From: Candidatus Aminicenantota bacterium
GTDB lineage: Bacteria; Acidobacteriota; Aminicenantia; Aminicenantales; UBA4085
Direction of reading: 5' to 3'
Assembly (NCBI GenBank): GCA_026393895.1
Contig: JAPKZG010000038.1
Coordinates: 1-64,000 of the forward strand
DNA length: 64,000 bases
Numbering within the stretch: position 1 is the first letter of the stretch; every line of letters begins with the position of its first letter. Under the pieces are notes generated by a model. That model did not search any database. It saw nothing but the letters and a program-made list of their open reading frames with translations, and was not told where the DNA came from. This document shows positions 15,875 through 23,603 of the stretch, piece by piece. Both the position numbers and the translations under genes were made by a program.

Positions 15875-16786
15875 TCAGAATTCTTCCAGGATGTACGAAT
15901 TGGGATTGACCGGATTGCCGTTAAGGCGGACTTCGTAATGAACGTGGTCGCCCAACGCCCGGCCCGTCCGTCCGACCAGGCCGATCGTATCCCCCCGCTT
16001 GACTTTATCCCCCGATTGGACGAGCGTTTTGCTCAGGTGCCCGTAGAGCGTCGTGATCCCGTTGCCGTGGTTGATTATGATATTGTTCCCAAAAGTGCCG
16101 TCATAGGAGACCCGGATGACCGAACCGTCGGCCGTGGCGACCACGGGATTTCCATGGATGGTCGCGATGTCGAGGCCGTAATGGAAAACCCTCCGTCCGG
16201 GATTGAACGGGTCAAGGCGCCAACCGAAGCCGCTGGAACGATAGCCGATGACCGGGGCGATGGAGGGCCGGGTGGCGAACTGGCCCTGGAGTTGTTCAAA
16301 ACGGGTAAGCAGCGTATCGAAATTTTTCTCCAGGTCGTCGGCTGTTCGAGCCAACGCCTGAATTTTCGGGATCGACTGCGGCTGGCCGGCCGTAAAAGAC
16401 AAATCCTGACCGGATTCTGATTCGACGGAGGGATCGCCGCCGCCGACGCCGGGATTCGTCAACATCTCAGGCGACTTGATTCCGGCGAAAACGTTCAATT
16501 TCCCGGCGTATTCCCGGAAGGAGATGAGTTTTTGCTCCAGTTGCCCGACTTTCGACTCGTAAACGCTCAACTCTTCCTTCTGTTTCGTGTTTTCGGCGAG
16601 GAGGAAGCTGTAGCTCTTATGGGAAAGGCGAATCCGGACGTAATCGACGGTGATTCCCGTCAACAAAACGGCCAGACCGATCCCCAATCCCGCCGCCGCC
16701 TTGACCGTCCTCTTGGAAAACGACAGCGTCCGGTGAGACGTCTTGGTATGCGGGACGATGATCAGGGAGAGGTGTTTCTTTCCCAT
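15875..16786 (-). CDS. M23-family murein peptidase, membrane anchored
   Basis: This 303-residue protein has an N-terminal basic stretch ending in a membrane anchor (AAAGLGIGLAVLLTGITVDYV), a coiled coil (ENTKQKEELSVYESKVGQLE), and a C-terminal LytM/M23 domain. The zinc ligands and catalytic residues are visible: HYGLDIA (around residue 207) and HVHYEV (around 281), with YGHLSK between. Such enzymes cleave peptidoglycan cross-links. With an intact metal site it should be an active endopeptidase rather than a LytM activator. The start MGKKHLSLIIVPH is preferred over an upstream in-frame codon that overlaps the promoter spacing. It converges on fmt with a 3-nt gap. Confidence 0.9.
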   Translation of the reverse strand: MGKKHLSLIIVPHTKTSHRTLSFSKRTVKAAAGLGIGLAVLLTGITVDYVRIRLSHKSYSFLLAENTKQKEELSVYESKVGQLEQKLISFREYAGKLNVFAGIKSPEMLTNPGVGGGDPSVESESGQDLSFTAGQPQSIPKIQALARTADDLEKNFDTLLTRFEQLQGQFATRPSIAPVIGYRSSGFGWRLDPFNPGRRVFHYGLDIATIHGNPVVATADGSVIRVSYDGTFGNNIIINHGNGITTLYGHLSKTLVQSGDKVKRGDTIGLVGRTGRALGDHVHYEVRLNGNPVNPNSYILEEF

Positions 16787-16810
16787 GTTTATGCTTGAAG
16801 ACGCCTTTCT

Positions 16811-16839
16811 GAATAACATAAGCCCAAAAGGGATGTCAA
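16811..16839 (-). promoter_or_regulatory. Promoter of the M23 peptidase gene
   Basis: TTGACA (16834-16839), 17 bp and TTATTC (16811-16816) lie on the minus strand, 25 nt before the ATG. Confidence 0.6.
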
Positions 16840-16859
16840 GCCGAAATTTCTCCGTCCGG

Positions 16860-17627
16860 TCATCCGCAGAGGACGGCCCCCCCGTTGACGTTGATGATCG
16901 CCCCGGTGATATGACGGGCCAAATCCGAGGCCAGAAAGAGGATCGGGCCGGCGATATCTTCGGGCGGCGGGATGCGTTTCAGGGGAATCGACTGACGGAC
17001 GCTTTCCCGGAAGGCCGGGTCGGCGAAGGATTCGGCGCTCATATCCGTATCCACCCAGCCGGGGGCGACGCAATTGACCCGGATCCCGAAGGGCGCAAGT
17101 TCCGAGGACCAGGATTTCGTGAGCGCGTTGAGCGCCCCCTTGGTCGCCGCGTAATGCGAATGATGGGCTTCCCCCCTGATTCCGGCGGTCGACCCCACGT
17201 TGATGATGCACCCCTGGTTCCGGGCTTTCATCATGGGAACGACCGCGTCCGTGAGGTAATAAACGCCGTCCAGGTTGACCTCTATCGTCTTTTTCCAGGA
17301 ATCGACGTCGCCTTCGCCCATCTCGAGATATGTCCAGATTCCGTGATTATTGACCAGGATATCGATCCAGCCCCAGGCGTCGGCGACGGCTCCGGCCAGG
17401 GCGACCGCCTCATCCCGCCGCGCCAGATTGGCTTTTCGGGCGAGGCAGAGACGGCCGCGGGATTCGACGGCTTCTTTGACCTCTAGAGCGGCCTTTTCGT
17501 CGCGACAATAATTGAACGCGACATCGCTTCCGGCTTCGGCGAACAGGATCGCCGCCGCCCGGCCGATGCCGCGGGATCCGCCCGTGATCAGAGTGCGATG
17601 CCCGGCGAGCGAAATCAAGGTCTTCAC
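16860..17627 (-). CDS. Short-chain dehydrogenase/reductase (FabG-like)
   Basis: This 255-residue classical SDR has the cofactor-binding glycine motif TGGSRGIG (residues about 13-20), the NNHG motif (NNAG in most relatives), the catalytic Ser in NVGSTAG and the YAATK catalytic Tyr/Lys near residue 160, then RVNCVAPGWVDTDM. Sequence resembles 3-oxoacyl-ACP reductase-like SDRs, but the substrate cannot be fixed. The start is a GTG overlapping the acnB stop (GTGA), so translation is probably coupled to acnB. The association with aconitase is unusual and has no obvious metabolic reading. Confidence 0.88.
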   Translation of the reverse strand: MKTLISLAGHRTLITGGSRGIGRAAAILFAEAGSDVAFNYCRDEKAALEVKEAVESRGRLCLARKANLARRDEAVALAGAVADAWGWIDILVNNHGIWTYLEMGEGDVDSWKKTIEVNLDGVYYLTDAVVPMMKARNQGCIINVGSTAGIRGEAHHSHYAATKGALNALTKSWSSELAPFGIRVNCVAPGWVDTDMSAESFADPAFRESVRQSIPLKRIPPPEDIAGPILFLASDLARHITGAIINVNGGAVLCG

Positions 17628-20185
17628 CGATCCCCGGCGTAGCTCAGGGAGATGCCCTTCGTTTCGGCGAAATCCAGCGGCTTGTACAATTCTTCGGCCG
17701 CCGGCAGGACTTTCGTCTTCATCACCTCGAAATATTCCGCCGGGGTCGGAAGCGCGCCCTTGATCGCCGCGATCGCCGACAACTCGGCCGATCCCAGGTA
17801 AACCCGGGCGCCGTCTCCCATCCGGTCGTCGAAGTTTCGGGTCGAGGTGGACAGAATGGTCGCCTTCGGCGCGACCCGGGCCTGGTTTCCCATGCAGAGG
17901 GAACACCCGGGAATTTCCGTCCGGCCGCCGACCTGGGAAAAGATAGAATAATAGCCTTCTTTCTTCAGTTGGGCTTCGTCCATTTTCGTCGGCGGGGTCA
18001 GCCAGATTTTCGTCGCCGGGGTGCCGGCCTTGTCGAAGATCCGTCCGGCCGCCCGGAAATGGCCGATGTTGGTCATGCAGGACCCGATGAAGACTTCATC
18101 AATTTTGTCGCCGGCCACTTCCGAAAGAATCTTGACATCATCGGGGTCGTTGGGACAGGCTAAAATCGGCTCCTTGATTTCGGCCAGGTTGATGTCGAGA
18201 ACGGCCGCGTAAGATTGTTCGAGCGCTTTTTTGTCGCGTTGGATCAAGGCGGGTTTCGCCAGCCAGGCTTCGGCCGCGGCGATCCGCCGCTTCAACGTTT
18301 CGGCGTGGCCGTAGCCCTGTACGATCATTTTCGACATCAGGGCGACTTCGCTCCGCAGGTGTTTAACGACCTTTTCGACGGAAAGGGCGATGACCGCCCC
18401 GGCGGCCGACCGTTCGGCCGAAGCGTCGGTCAATTCATAAGCCTGGTCGACGGTCAAATCGGGCAGGCCTTCCATCTCCAGAACGCGGCCGTTGAAGACG
18501 TTGACCTTTCCTTTTTTTGCCACGGTCAGCAATCCTTTTTTAATCGCAAAGAAGGGGATCGCGTTGACCAAGTCGCGCAGAGTGATGCCCGGGTTGAGAC
18601 ACCCTTGGAAACGCACCAGGACTGATTCCGGCATGTCGAGGGGCATGAAGCCGAGCGCGCCGGCGAAGGCCACGAGCCCCGACCCGGCCGGGAAGCTCAG
18701 GCCGATCGGAAACCGGGTGTGGGAGTCGCCGCCGGTCCCCATCGTGTCGGGAAGGAGCAGGCGGTTGAGCCAGGAATGGATGACCCCGTCGCCCGGCCGG
18801 AGCGAAACGCCCTTCCGTTCGGTGATGAAGCCGGGTAAAAATTTATGTATTTTGACGTCGGCCGGTTTCGGGTAAGCCGCGGTATGACAGAACGACTGCA
18901 TGAAGAGGTCGGCCTGGAATTCCAGGCAGGCGAGTTCCTTCAGCTCGTCGGCGGTCATGGGGCCGGTGGTGTCCTGGGAACCCACCGTGGTCATTTTCGG
19001 TTCGCAAGCCGAGCCGGGGAGGATTCCTTCCACACCGCAGGCCCGGCCGACGATCTTTTGGGCGAGCGAATAAGCCTGCCCGTTCTTGGGTACAGGATTC
19101 CGGACCGGGATGAAGAAGGACGCCTCCCCCATTTTCAGGGCGGCCCGCGCCTTCTGGGTCAAGGCCCGGCCGATGATCAGGTTCAACCGGCCGCCGGCCC
19201 GGAATTCGTCCCGGAGCGTGGACGGTTTGAGTTCGAATTTCGAAAGAAGCTCGCCGGCCTCCGTTTTTACCGTTCCGTTTTCGAGGTCGAGGACGATGAC
19301 GCCGCCGGTCTTCATTTTAGTGACGTCGACGTTTTGGATCGGCAGGCCGCCGGAATCCTCGGTCGTGTTGAAGAAAATCGGGGCGATCAGCCCGCCGAGG
19401 ACGACGCCGCCGCGGCGCTTGTTGGGAACGAAGGGAATGTCCTCGCCGATGTGCCACATGACGGAATTGCAGGCGGATTTCCGGGACGATCCCGTGCCGA
19501 CGACGTCGCCGACGAACACCACCCGCTTGTTTTCAGCCCGAAACTCGGCAATCGTCGCGTTGCCGTCGGGGAACCGCGTCCCGCCCATCGTCAGCGCATG
19601 GAGCGGAATATCGGGCCGAGTGGCGGCCTGCTTGGCAGGGGAGAAATCGTCGGTATTGATTTCCCCGTCGACCTTGTAGACGGTCAGGGTCAGGGATTTC
19701 GGAAACTCGGGCCGGCGAAGGAACCATTCGCCTTCAGCCCAGGATTTCAAAACGTCCCCGGCCGCTGCATTGATCCGGGAAAGCTCCCAAACGCGGTCGA
19801 AGGTCCCGTAAACGAGAATCGTTCCTTTCAAGGCATCGGCCGCGGCCTGGGACAGGACCGGAACTTCGAGGAATTCGACGAGCGGGCCGACGTTGTATCC
19901 GCCGATCATCGTCCCGAGAAGAAAAACGGCTTTTGACGGAGAGACGCCGGGCGAGGTTTTTTTGCCCCGGGCGATATCGGCCAGCCATGCGGCTTTGACT
20001 TTCGCCGAGGGATCGACACCCGGCGAAACCCGGTCTTTAAGAAGGGCGAAAAGGCATTCGATTTCTCCGACCGGAGGAGCTTCGAGCAAATAGCAGACTT
20101 CGGCCGTATCCTCGGGATTCAGCGGAAGGGGCGGGATCCCCTGGGCTCGGCGTTCGGCGACATGCTTGAAATAATTGTCCAACAT
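17624..20185 (-). CDS. acnB: Bifunctional aconitate hydratase 2 (AcnB)
   Basis: This 853-residue TCA-cycle enzyme interconverts citrate and isocitrate. The length and N terminus (MLDNYFKHVAERRAQGIPPL) are of the AcnB type, with the N-terminal HEAT-like domain absent from AcnA. The three cysteine ligands of the 4Fe-4S cluster are visible: GSCMTN (around residue 702) and CSLCMGN (around 758 and 761). The substrate loop GDSHTRFPIG is intact. It leads an operon with the SDR and has an upstream promoter-like module shared with the 5'-nucleotidase operon. Confidence 0.96.
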   Translation of the reverse strand: MLDNYFKHVAERRAQGIPPLPLNPEDTAEVCYLLEAPPVGEIECLFALLKDRVSPGVDPSAKVKAAWLADIARGKKTSPGVSPSKAVFLLGTMIGGYNVGPLVEFLEVPVLSQAAADALKGTILVYGTFDRVWELSRINAAAGDVLKSWAEGEWFLRRPEFPKSLTLTVYKVDGEINTDDFSPAKQAATRPDIPLHALTMGGTRFPDGNATIAEFRAENKRVVFVGDVVGTGSSRKSACNSVMWHIGEDIPFVPNKRRGGVVLGGLIAPIFFNTTEDSGGLPIQNVDVTKMKTGGVIVLDLENGTVKTEAGELLSKFELKPSTLRDEFRAGGRLNLIIGRALTQKARAALKMGEASFFIPVRNPVPKNGQAYSLAQKIVGRACGVEGILPGSACEPKMTTVGSQDTTGPMTADELKELACLEFQADLFMQSFCHTAAYPKPADVKIHKFLPGFITERKGVSLRPGDGVIHSWLNRLLLPDTMGTGGDSHTRFPIGLSFPAGSGLVAFAGALGFMPLDMPESVLVRFQGCLNPGITLRDLVNAIPFFAIKKGLLTVAKKGKVNVFNGRVLEMEGLPDLTVDQAYELTDASAERSAAGAVIALSVEKVVKHLRSEVALMSKMIVQGYGHAETLKRRIAAAEAWLAKPALIQRDKKALEQSYAAVLDINLAEIKEPILACPNDPDDVKILSEVAGDKIDEVFIGSCMTNIGHFRAAGRIFDKAGTPATKIWLTPPTKMDEAQLKKEGYYSIFSQVGGRTEIPGCSLCMGNQARVAPKATILSTSTRNFDDRMGDGARVYLGSAELSAIAAIKGALPTPAEYFEVMKTKVLPAAEELYKPLDFAETKGISLSYAGDR

Positions 20186-20602
20186 CGCGGCGGCTCCTTG
20201 CGATCGTGATGAATCGCCCGAAAAGCGGATTCGGGAATCCCTAGTTTACCCGATTCAGGGGGGCGGTGGTCAAGAGTTATTCCGCCAGGACTTACCCCAA
20301 ATTTTTTCGCATATATTGAAACCTTAAAAAGTTACCCCAAAAAAAGATCCTTCTAATCTTCGAGGTTTTGAACTCCCATATGGGGAGAAATGCTTCTAAG
20401 GCAGCCATATCTTAGCTTGGTCGGAGTACTTCATTCCTCGAAAAGTTCCCCCATTTTTTCCTTTCCAGATGAATTTTCTTGTAAGACGAACAATTTTCAA
20501 CAGTTAACCAATTTCATCCCCGTTTTATGGGGTAAGGCCTGTTTGCGGGGCCGGTTGAGTAAGGAAAAAATTTCTTGAAATTATCCGTTTTATCCTGATC
20601 GG
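20186..20602. other. AT-richer intergenic stretch between 5'-nucleotidase and acnB
   Basis: The 417 bases hold the acnB promoter module and no supported gene. It is noticeably AT-richer than its surroundings. A short GTTACCCCA-like motif recurs in one orientation: CTTACCCCAAATTTTTT at 20291, GTTACCCCAAAAAAAG at 20331 (exactly 40 bp later) and GTTCCCCCATTTTTTC at 20445. A 62-codon open frame (20390-20578) shows no recognisable features. Confidence 0.5.
20243..20273 (-). promoter_or_regulatory. Promoter-like module upstream of acnB (19-bp spacer)
   Basis: TTGACC (20268-20273) and TAAACT (20243-20248) lie on the minus strand with a GC-rich 19-bp spacer. Nearly the same 32-bp block stands before the small protein/5'-nucleotidase operon at 22352-22382. 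Confidence 0.55.
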
Positions 20603-22084
20603 TCAGCTTTGACCTTCCGTTTCTACGAAGGCGCGCCGGATGTCGCGATAAACGGAGAGGTCGGGATGTCTTTCCAGGAAATGGATCAGGACGTCGGCGG
20701 TGGATATCCCCAGAGAACGGCCGGGGTCTTTGTGTTCAAAGCGGTAGGCGCTGGGGATGAAACTGGAGAAGCCGACCGTAAACGTCCTGTCTTCCGGAAG
20801 GGCCTTGCCGCCCGCTCCGCGAAGCAGGACTTCCTTGACGCTCTGATCTTTGTCCGTGCGCACCGTGTACGTGATGCCCGAAACCTGGAGGTCGATATCG
20901 TCTCCCCGTTCAAACGACTCGCGGACCAGGCCACGGATCTCCGCGGCGGTCATGGTGATCTCGACAACCTGGTTATCGAAGGGATCCAAGGCATAGACGT
21001 CCTTGAGCGTGATTTTCTTATCCAGGCGATTGAGGCGGATGCCGCCGTTGTTCTGGAAGGCGATATCCAGGCCGAGCTCCCGGCGCCAAGCGTCGGTCAT
21101 CAGGCAGCCCAGCTCCTCCTTGCCCGTGATGTCGAAGGGAGCCGTAGCGAGAACGCGCGTCAGCGCCGGGTTCCGGTTGAAGCGGTCGATCATGGCCTTG
21201 ACCTCGGGATCCTCCTTGAGTTTTCCCCGAAGATCAATCAGGCGGCCTTTCTTTTCGATCACCCGGCCGTCGCGCATCCGCAATTCAACCCGGCCCAGAA
21301 ACCGGTTGTCGCTGCCCGTCTGGGCGATCAAGACGCCGTTCACGATCTCCGCCGGGTCGACCCGGGTGTGGGAGTGACCGCCGATGATCACGTCCAGTTC
21401 GGGCATGCGCTCGGCCAACAGCCGGTCCTGGTCATAACCGATGTGGGTCAAGGCGATTAAAACATGGTTTCCCGGTCGCATCGTTTTCATTTCCAGGGCG
21501 GCCTGCAGCGGTTCGCTGAACGTGAGGCCCTTGACCCTCTCGGGAAGAGTCGAGGGCAGGCCGCTTGCTTTTTCGATCTGGATCAGGCCGAAAACGGCGA
21601 TTTTTATCCCCCCGCTTGCCTCCAGGACCACCGAGGGACGCAATTGCGGAAAGGCGCCGGGCGGGGCCTGGATATTGGCCGCAAGCAGGGGGAAGCGGGC
21701 CCGGGCGGCGAAGTTTTCCAGAACCGCCAGGCCGTAATCGAACTCGTGGTTTCCGACGGCGAGAAGGTCGAGGCCCAGGCGGTTGAGGAGTTGGAGCATC
21801 GGCTCACCCGGAGGATTGAACCGGTCGACGATCGGATTGCCGGTGAAGTTGTCGCCGGCGCAGAAATAAAAGACGTCGGCCCCGCTTTCCCGCTCCCGTT
21901 TCAAGATCGCGGCCACCTTAGCGAAGTTGTCGATTTTGCCGTGAACGTCGTTCGAATGAAAGATGACGAGGCGCGTTTCGCCGGGCGCCGGGGACATCGA
22001 TGCGCCGGAGGAACAGCCGCGGCAGAACAAAAGGGCCGGCAACAGCAGGAAAACCGATAGAACGAATCGGGCCGCCTTATTCAT
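20603..22084 (-). CDS. 5'-nucleotidase / 2',3'-cyclic phosphodiesterase family lipoprotein
   Basis: This 493-residue exported metallophosphoesterase belongs to the UshA/CpdB class. The signal sequence ends in Cys-containing sites (ALLFC at 21, RGC at 24) compatible with lipoprotein processing. Dimetal-site motifs are present in order: HSNDVHGKID (around 43-52), CAGDNFTGNP, GNHEFDYG (around 116), and GGHSHT (around 233). A C-terminal substrate-binding domain follows (FQNNGGIRL, DPFDNQVVEI). It hydrolyses nucleotides outside the cytoplasm. Its ATG overlaps the stop of the upstream 72-residue protein, so the two are made together. Confidence 0.9.
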   Translation of the reverse strand: MNKAARFVLSVFLLLPALLFCRGCSSGASMSPAPGETRLVIFHSNDVHGKIDNFAKVAAILKRERESGADVFYFCAGDNFTGNPIVDRFNPPGEPMLQLLNRLGLDLLAVGNHEFDYGLAVLENFAARARFPLLAANIQAPPGAFPQLRPSVVLEASGGIKIAVFGLIQIEKASGLPSTLPERVKGLTFSEPLQAALEMKTMRPGNHVLIALTHIGYDQDRLLAERMPELDVIIGGHSHTRVDPAEIVNGVLIAQTGSDNRFLGRVELRMRDGRVIEKKGRLIDLRGKLKEDPEVKAMIDRFNRNPALTRVLATAPFDITGKEELGCLMTDAWRRELGLDIAFQNNGGIRLNRLDKKITLKDVYALDPFDNQVVEITMTAAEIRGLVRESFERGDDIDLQVSGITYTVRTDKDQSVKEVLLRGAGGKALPEDRTFTVGFSSFIPSAYRFEHKDPGRSLGISTADVLIHFLERHPDLSVYRDIRRAFVETEGQS

Positions 22085-22299
22085 CGTTGCCGCTTTTCCG
22101 GCTCGACGCTCCTGACAAAGAGCCCCTCGCCGCCGGAGAGTTCGCCGTCCAAAGCGACCTCATGGCCGTACCGGTCAAAGACCGAATACTTTTTTCCCCG
22201 GACCTGTTTCCACGCCGTCCGAGAATACTTGCGCACGACGTCCTTGACGCGCGCCCCGGAAAAGATTTCGACCGACTTTTCGTTCACTTTGACCTGCAT
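22081..22299 (-). CDS. Small beta-grasp-like protein coupled to the 5'-nucleotidase
   Basis: This 72-residue soluble protein reads MQVKVNEKSVEIFSGARVKD at the start, then a basic middle, then FDRYGHEVALDGELSGGEGL. The pattern of an N-terminal hairpin, a helix (KDVVRKYSRTAW) and a late GxLxxGxxLxV strand resembles small beta-grasp folds (ThiS, TGS, SLBB). There is no C-terminal Gly-Gly, so it is not expected to act as a sulfur carrier or conjugated modifier. ATGA overlap with the 5'-nucleotidase implies tight co-expression. There is no signal peptide although its partner is exported. I do not recognise a named family and function is unknown. Confidence 0.75.
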   Translation of the reverse strand: MQVKVNEKSVEIFSGARVKDVVRKYSRTAWKQVRGKKYSVFDRYGHEVALDGELSGGEGLFVRSVEPEKRQR

Positions 22300-22351
22300 G
22301 TCCGCTTCCCACTTAAAGAGAGATCATTTCGAAACCGGCTTCAAGACCCAT

Positions 22352-22382
22352 AGTGTACCCGATTCGGGGGGGCGGGGGTCAA
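22352..22382 (-). promoter_or_regulatory. Promoter-like module of the small protein/5'-nucleotidase operon
   Basis: TTGACC (22377-22382) and TACACT (22352-22357) lie on the minus strand with a 19-bp GC-rich spacer ending in GAATCGGG. It is a near copy of the acnB module and about 53 nt before the ATG. Confidence 0.6.
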
Positions 22383-22386
22383 GCGG

Positions 22387-22415
22387 TTGAGTTTTTTAAC
22401 GAATCAAGGTAAACT
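22387..22415 (+). promoter_or_regulatory. Promoter of mdh
   Basis: TTGAGT (22387-22392), 17 bp and TAAACT (22410-22415) lie on the plus strand about 70 nt before the ATG. The leader contains a small CGGG/CCCG hairpin. It is divergent from the small-protein promoter 4 bp away. Confidence 0.6.
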
Positions 22416-22483
22416 TGACGTTCATTTTCGGACCTGATTCCGGGCCGAACGACCCGGGGATCAAAATAAAAAGGAGATTTCCG

Positions 22484-23416
22484 ATGCGTAAGAAGATCGC
22501 CTTGATCGGCGGAGGCCAGATCGGACAGATCCTGGCCATGATCGCCGCCCAGAAGGAACTCGGTGACATCGTCATCCTCGAAATTCCCGAGCTCGAAAAT
22601 CCGGCCAAAGGCAAAGCCCTCGACCTGATGGAAATGGCCCCCCATGGAAACTACGACGCCAAGATCACCGCGACGTCCGACTACAAGGACATCGCCGGAG
22701 CCGACGTCGTCATCATCACGGCCGGCCGTCCCCGCCAGGCCGGAATGACCCGCGAAGACCTGCTGGCCGTCAACCTGCAGATCATCTCCGTCGTCGCGGC
22801 CGGGGTGAAGCAATACGCTCCCAAGGCGTTCTGCGTCATCGTCACCAACCCGCTCGACGCGATGGTCTATGCCTTCTCAAAATTGACCGGATTCCCCAGG
22901 AACCAAGTCGCCGGGATGGCCGGAACGCTGGACACCGCCCGGTGGAGGGCGTTCATCGCCATGGAACTCGGCGTGTCCGTCTGCGACGTCTCGGGAACGG
23001 TCCTCGGCGGCCACGGCCCGGACATGGTTCCCCTGCCGCGCTTGACCACGGTCGGCGGCGTGCCCCTGACCGAAATCGCGACTAAGGAACAGATCGAGAA
23101 GCTGGCCCTCCGGACCCGCGAAGCCGGCACCGAGATCGTCAAGCTCTTCGGCAAGGGCTCGGCGTTCTTCAGCCCGGCTTGGAGCGCGATCGTCATGGCC
23201 GAATCCTACCTCCACGACAAGCGCCGGATCCTCCCCTGCGCCGCCCTGTGCGAGGGCGAGTACGGCGTCAAAGGGCTCTTCATCGGCGTCCCCGCGATGA
23301 TCAGCGCCAAAGGCATCGAGAAGATTTATGAAATCAAGCTGACCGAGGACGAGAACGCCCTCCTTCAGAAGACGATCAGCGGCGTAAAGAAAACGGCCGA
23401 AGAAACCAAGCTCTGA
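22484..23416 (+). CDS. mdh: Malate dehydrogenase (LDH-like type)
   Basis: This 310-residue NAD-dependent enzyme interconverts malate and oxaloacetate. It has the dinucleotide-binding IALIGGGQIGQILA and the mobile substrate loop PRQAGMTRED. The Arg after Pro, where lactate dehydrogenases carry Gln, marks oxaloacetate specificity. The catalytic His lies in GGHGPDMVPLPR. AAGGAGA stands ahead of the chosen ATG; an upstream in-frame start would translate the promoter region. It is followed by a strong terminator, so it is monocistronic, with sucCD beginning 187 nt later. Confidence 0.95.
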   Translation: MRKKIALIGGGQIGQILAMIAAQKELGDIVILEIPELENPAKGKALDLMEMAPHGNYDAKITATSDYKDIAGADVVIITAGRPRQAGMTREDLLAVNLQIISVVAAGVKQYAPKAFCVIVTNPLDAMVYAFSKLTGFPRNQVAGMAGTLDTARWRAFIAMELGVSVCDVSGTVLGGHGPDMVPLPRLTTVGGVPLTEIATKEQIEKLALRTREAGTEIVKLFGKGSAFFSPAWSAIVMAESYLHDKRRILPCAALCEGEYGVKGLFIGVPAMISAKGIEKIYEIKLTEDENALLQKTISGVKKTAEETKL

Positions 23417-23439
23417 TCGTCCGAACTCCCGGGTCATTC

Positions 23440-23476
23440 AAGCCGCCCCGCCGCCTCAGGCGGGGCGGCTTTTTTA
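23440..23476 (+). terminator. Strong rho-independent terminator after mdh
   Basis: A perfect 13-bp stem (AAGCCGCCCCGCC / GGCGGGGCGGCTT) with a GCCTCA loop is followed by a T-run, 24 nt after the mdh stop. Confidence 0.93.
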
Positions 23477-23588
23477 TTTCGATGTCAGCCGCCAAGTCCT
23501 CGGTGATATGGACGTCCATCGCCACGGGAAAATCGATGGCCAAGCACGGGATCGTGGACACGAGTGTCTTGACCCCTCTGCTTTTTGA

Positions 23589-23594
23589 TACAAT
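23589..23594 (+). promoter_or_regulatory. Putative -10 box of a leaderless sucCD transcript
   Basis: TACAAT ends 9 nt before the sucC ATG, with no Shine-Dalgarno sequence between. A TTGACC lies at 23569-23574, but the 14-bp spacing is too short, so the -35 element is uncertain. Confidence 0.5.
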
Positions 23595-23603
23595 GAACCC
23601 GAG

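Noticed and set aside
20390-20578. 62-codon plus-strand open frame in the acnB-nucleotidase gap
   Set aside because: There is no ribosome site, no recognisable motif and the composition is typical of the AT-rich spacer.
23480-23603. Protein-like minus-strand stretch (FPVAMDVHITEDLAADI) between the mdh terminator and sucC
   Set aside because: It is short, has no start or ribosome site, and runs through the terminator. I could not match it to any family.
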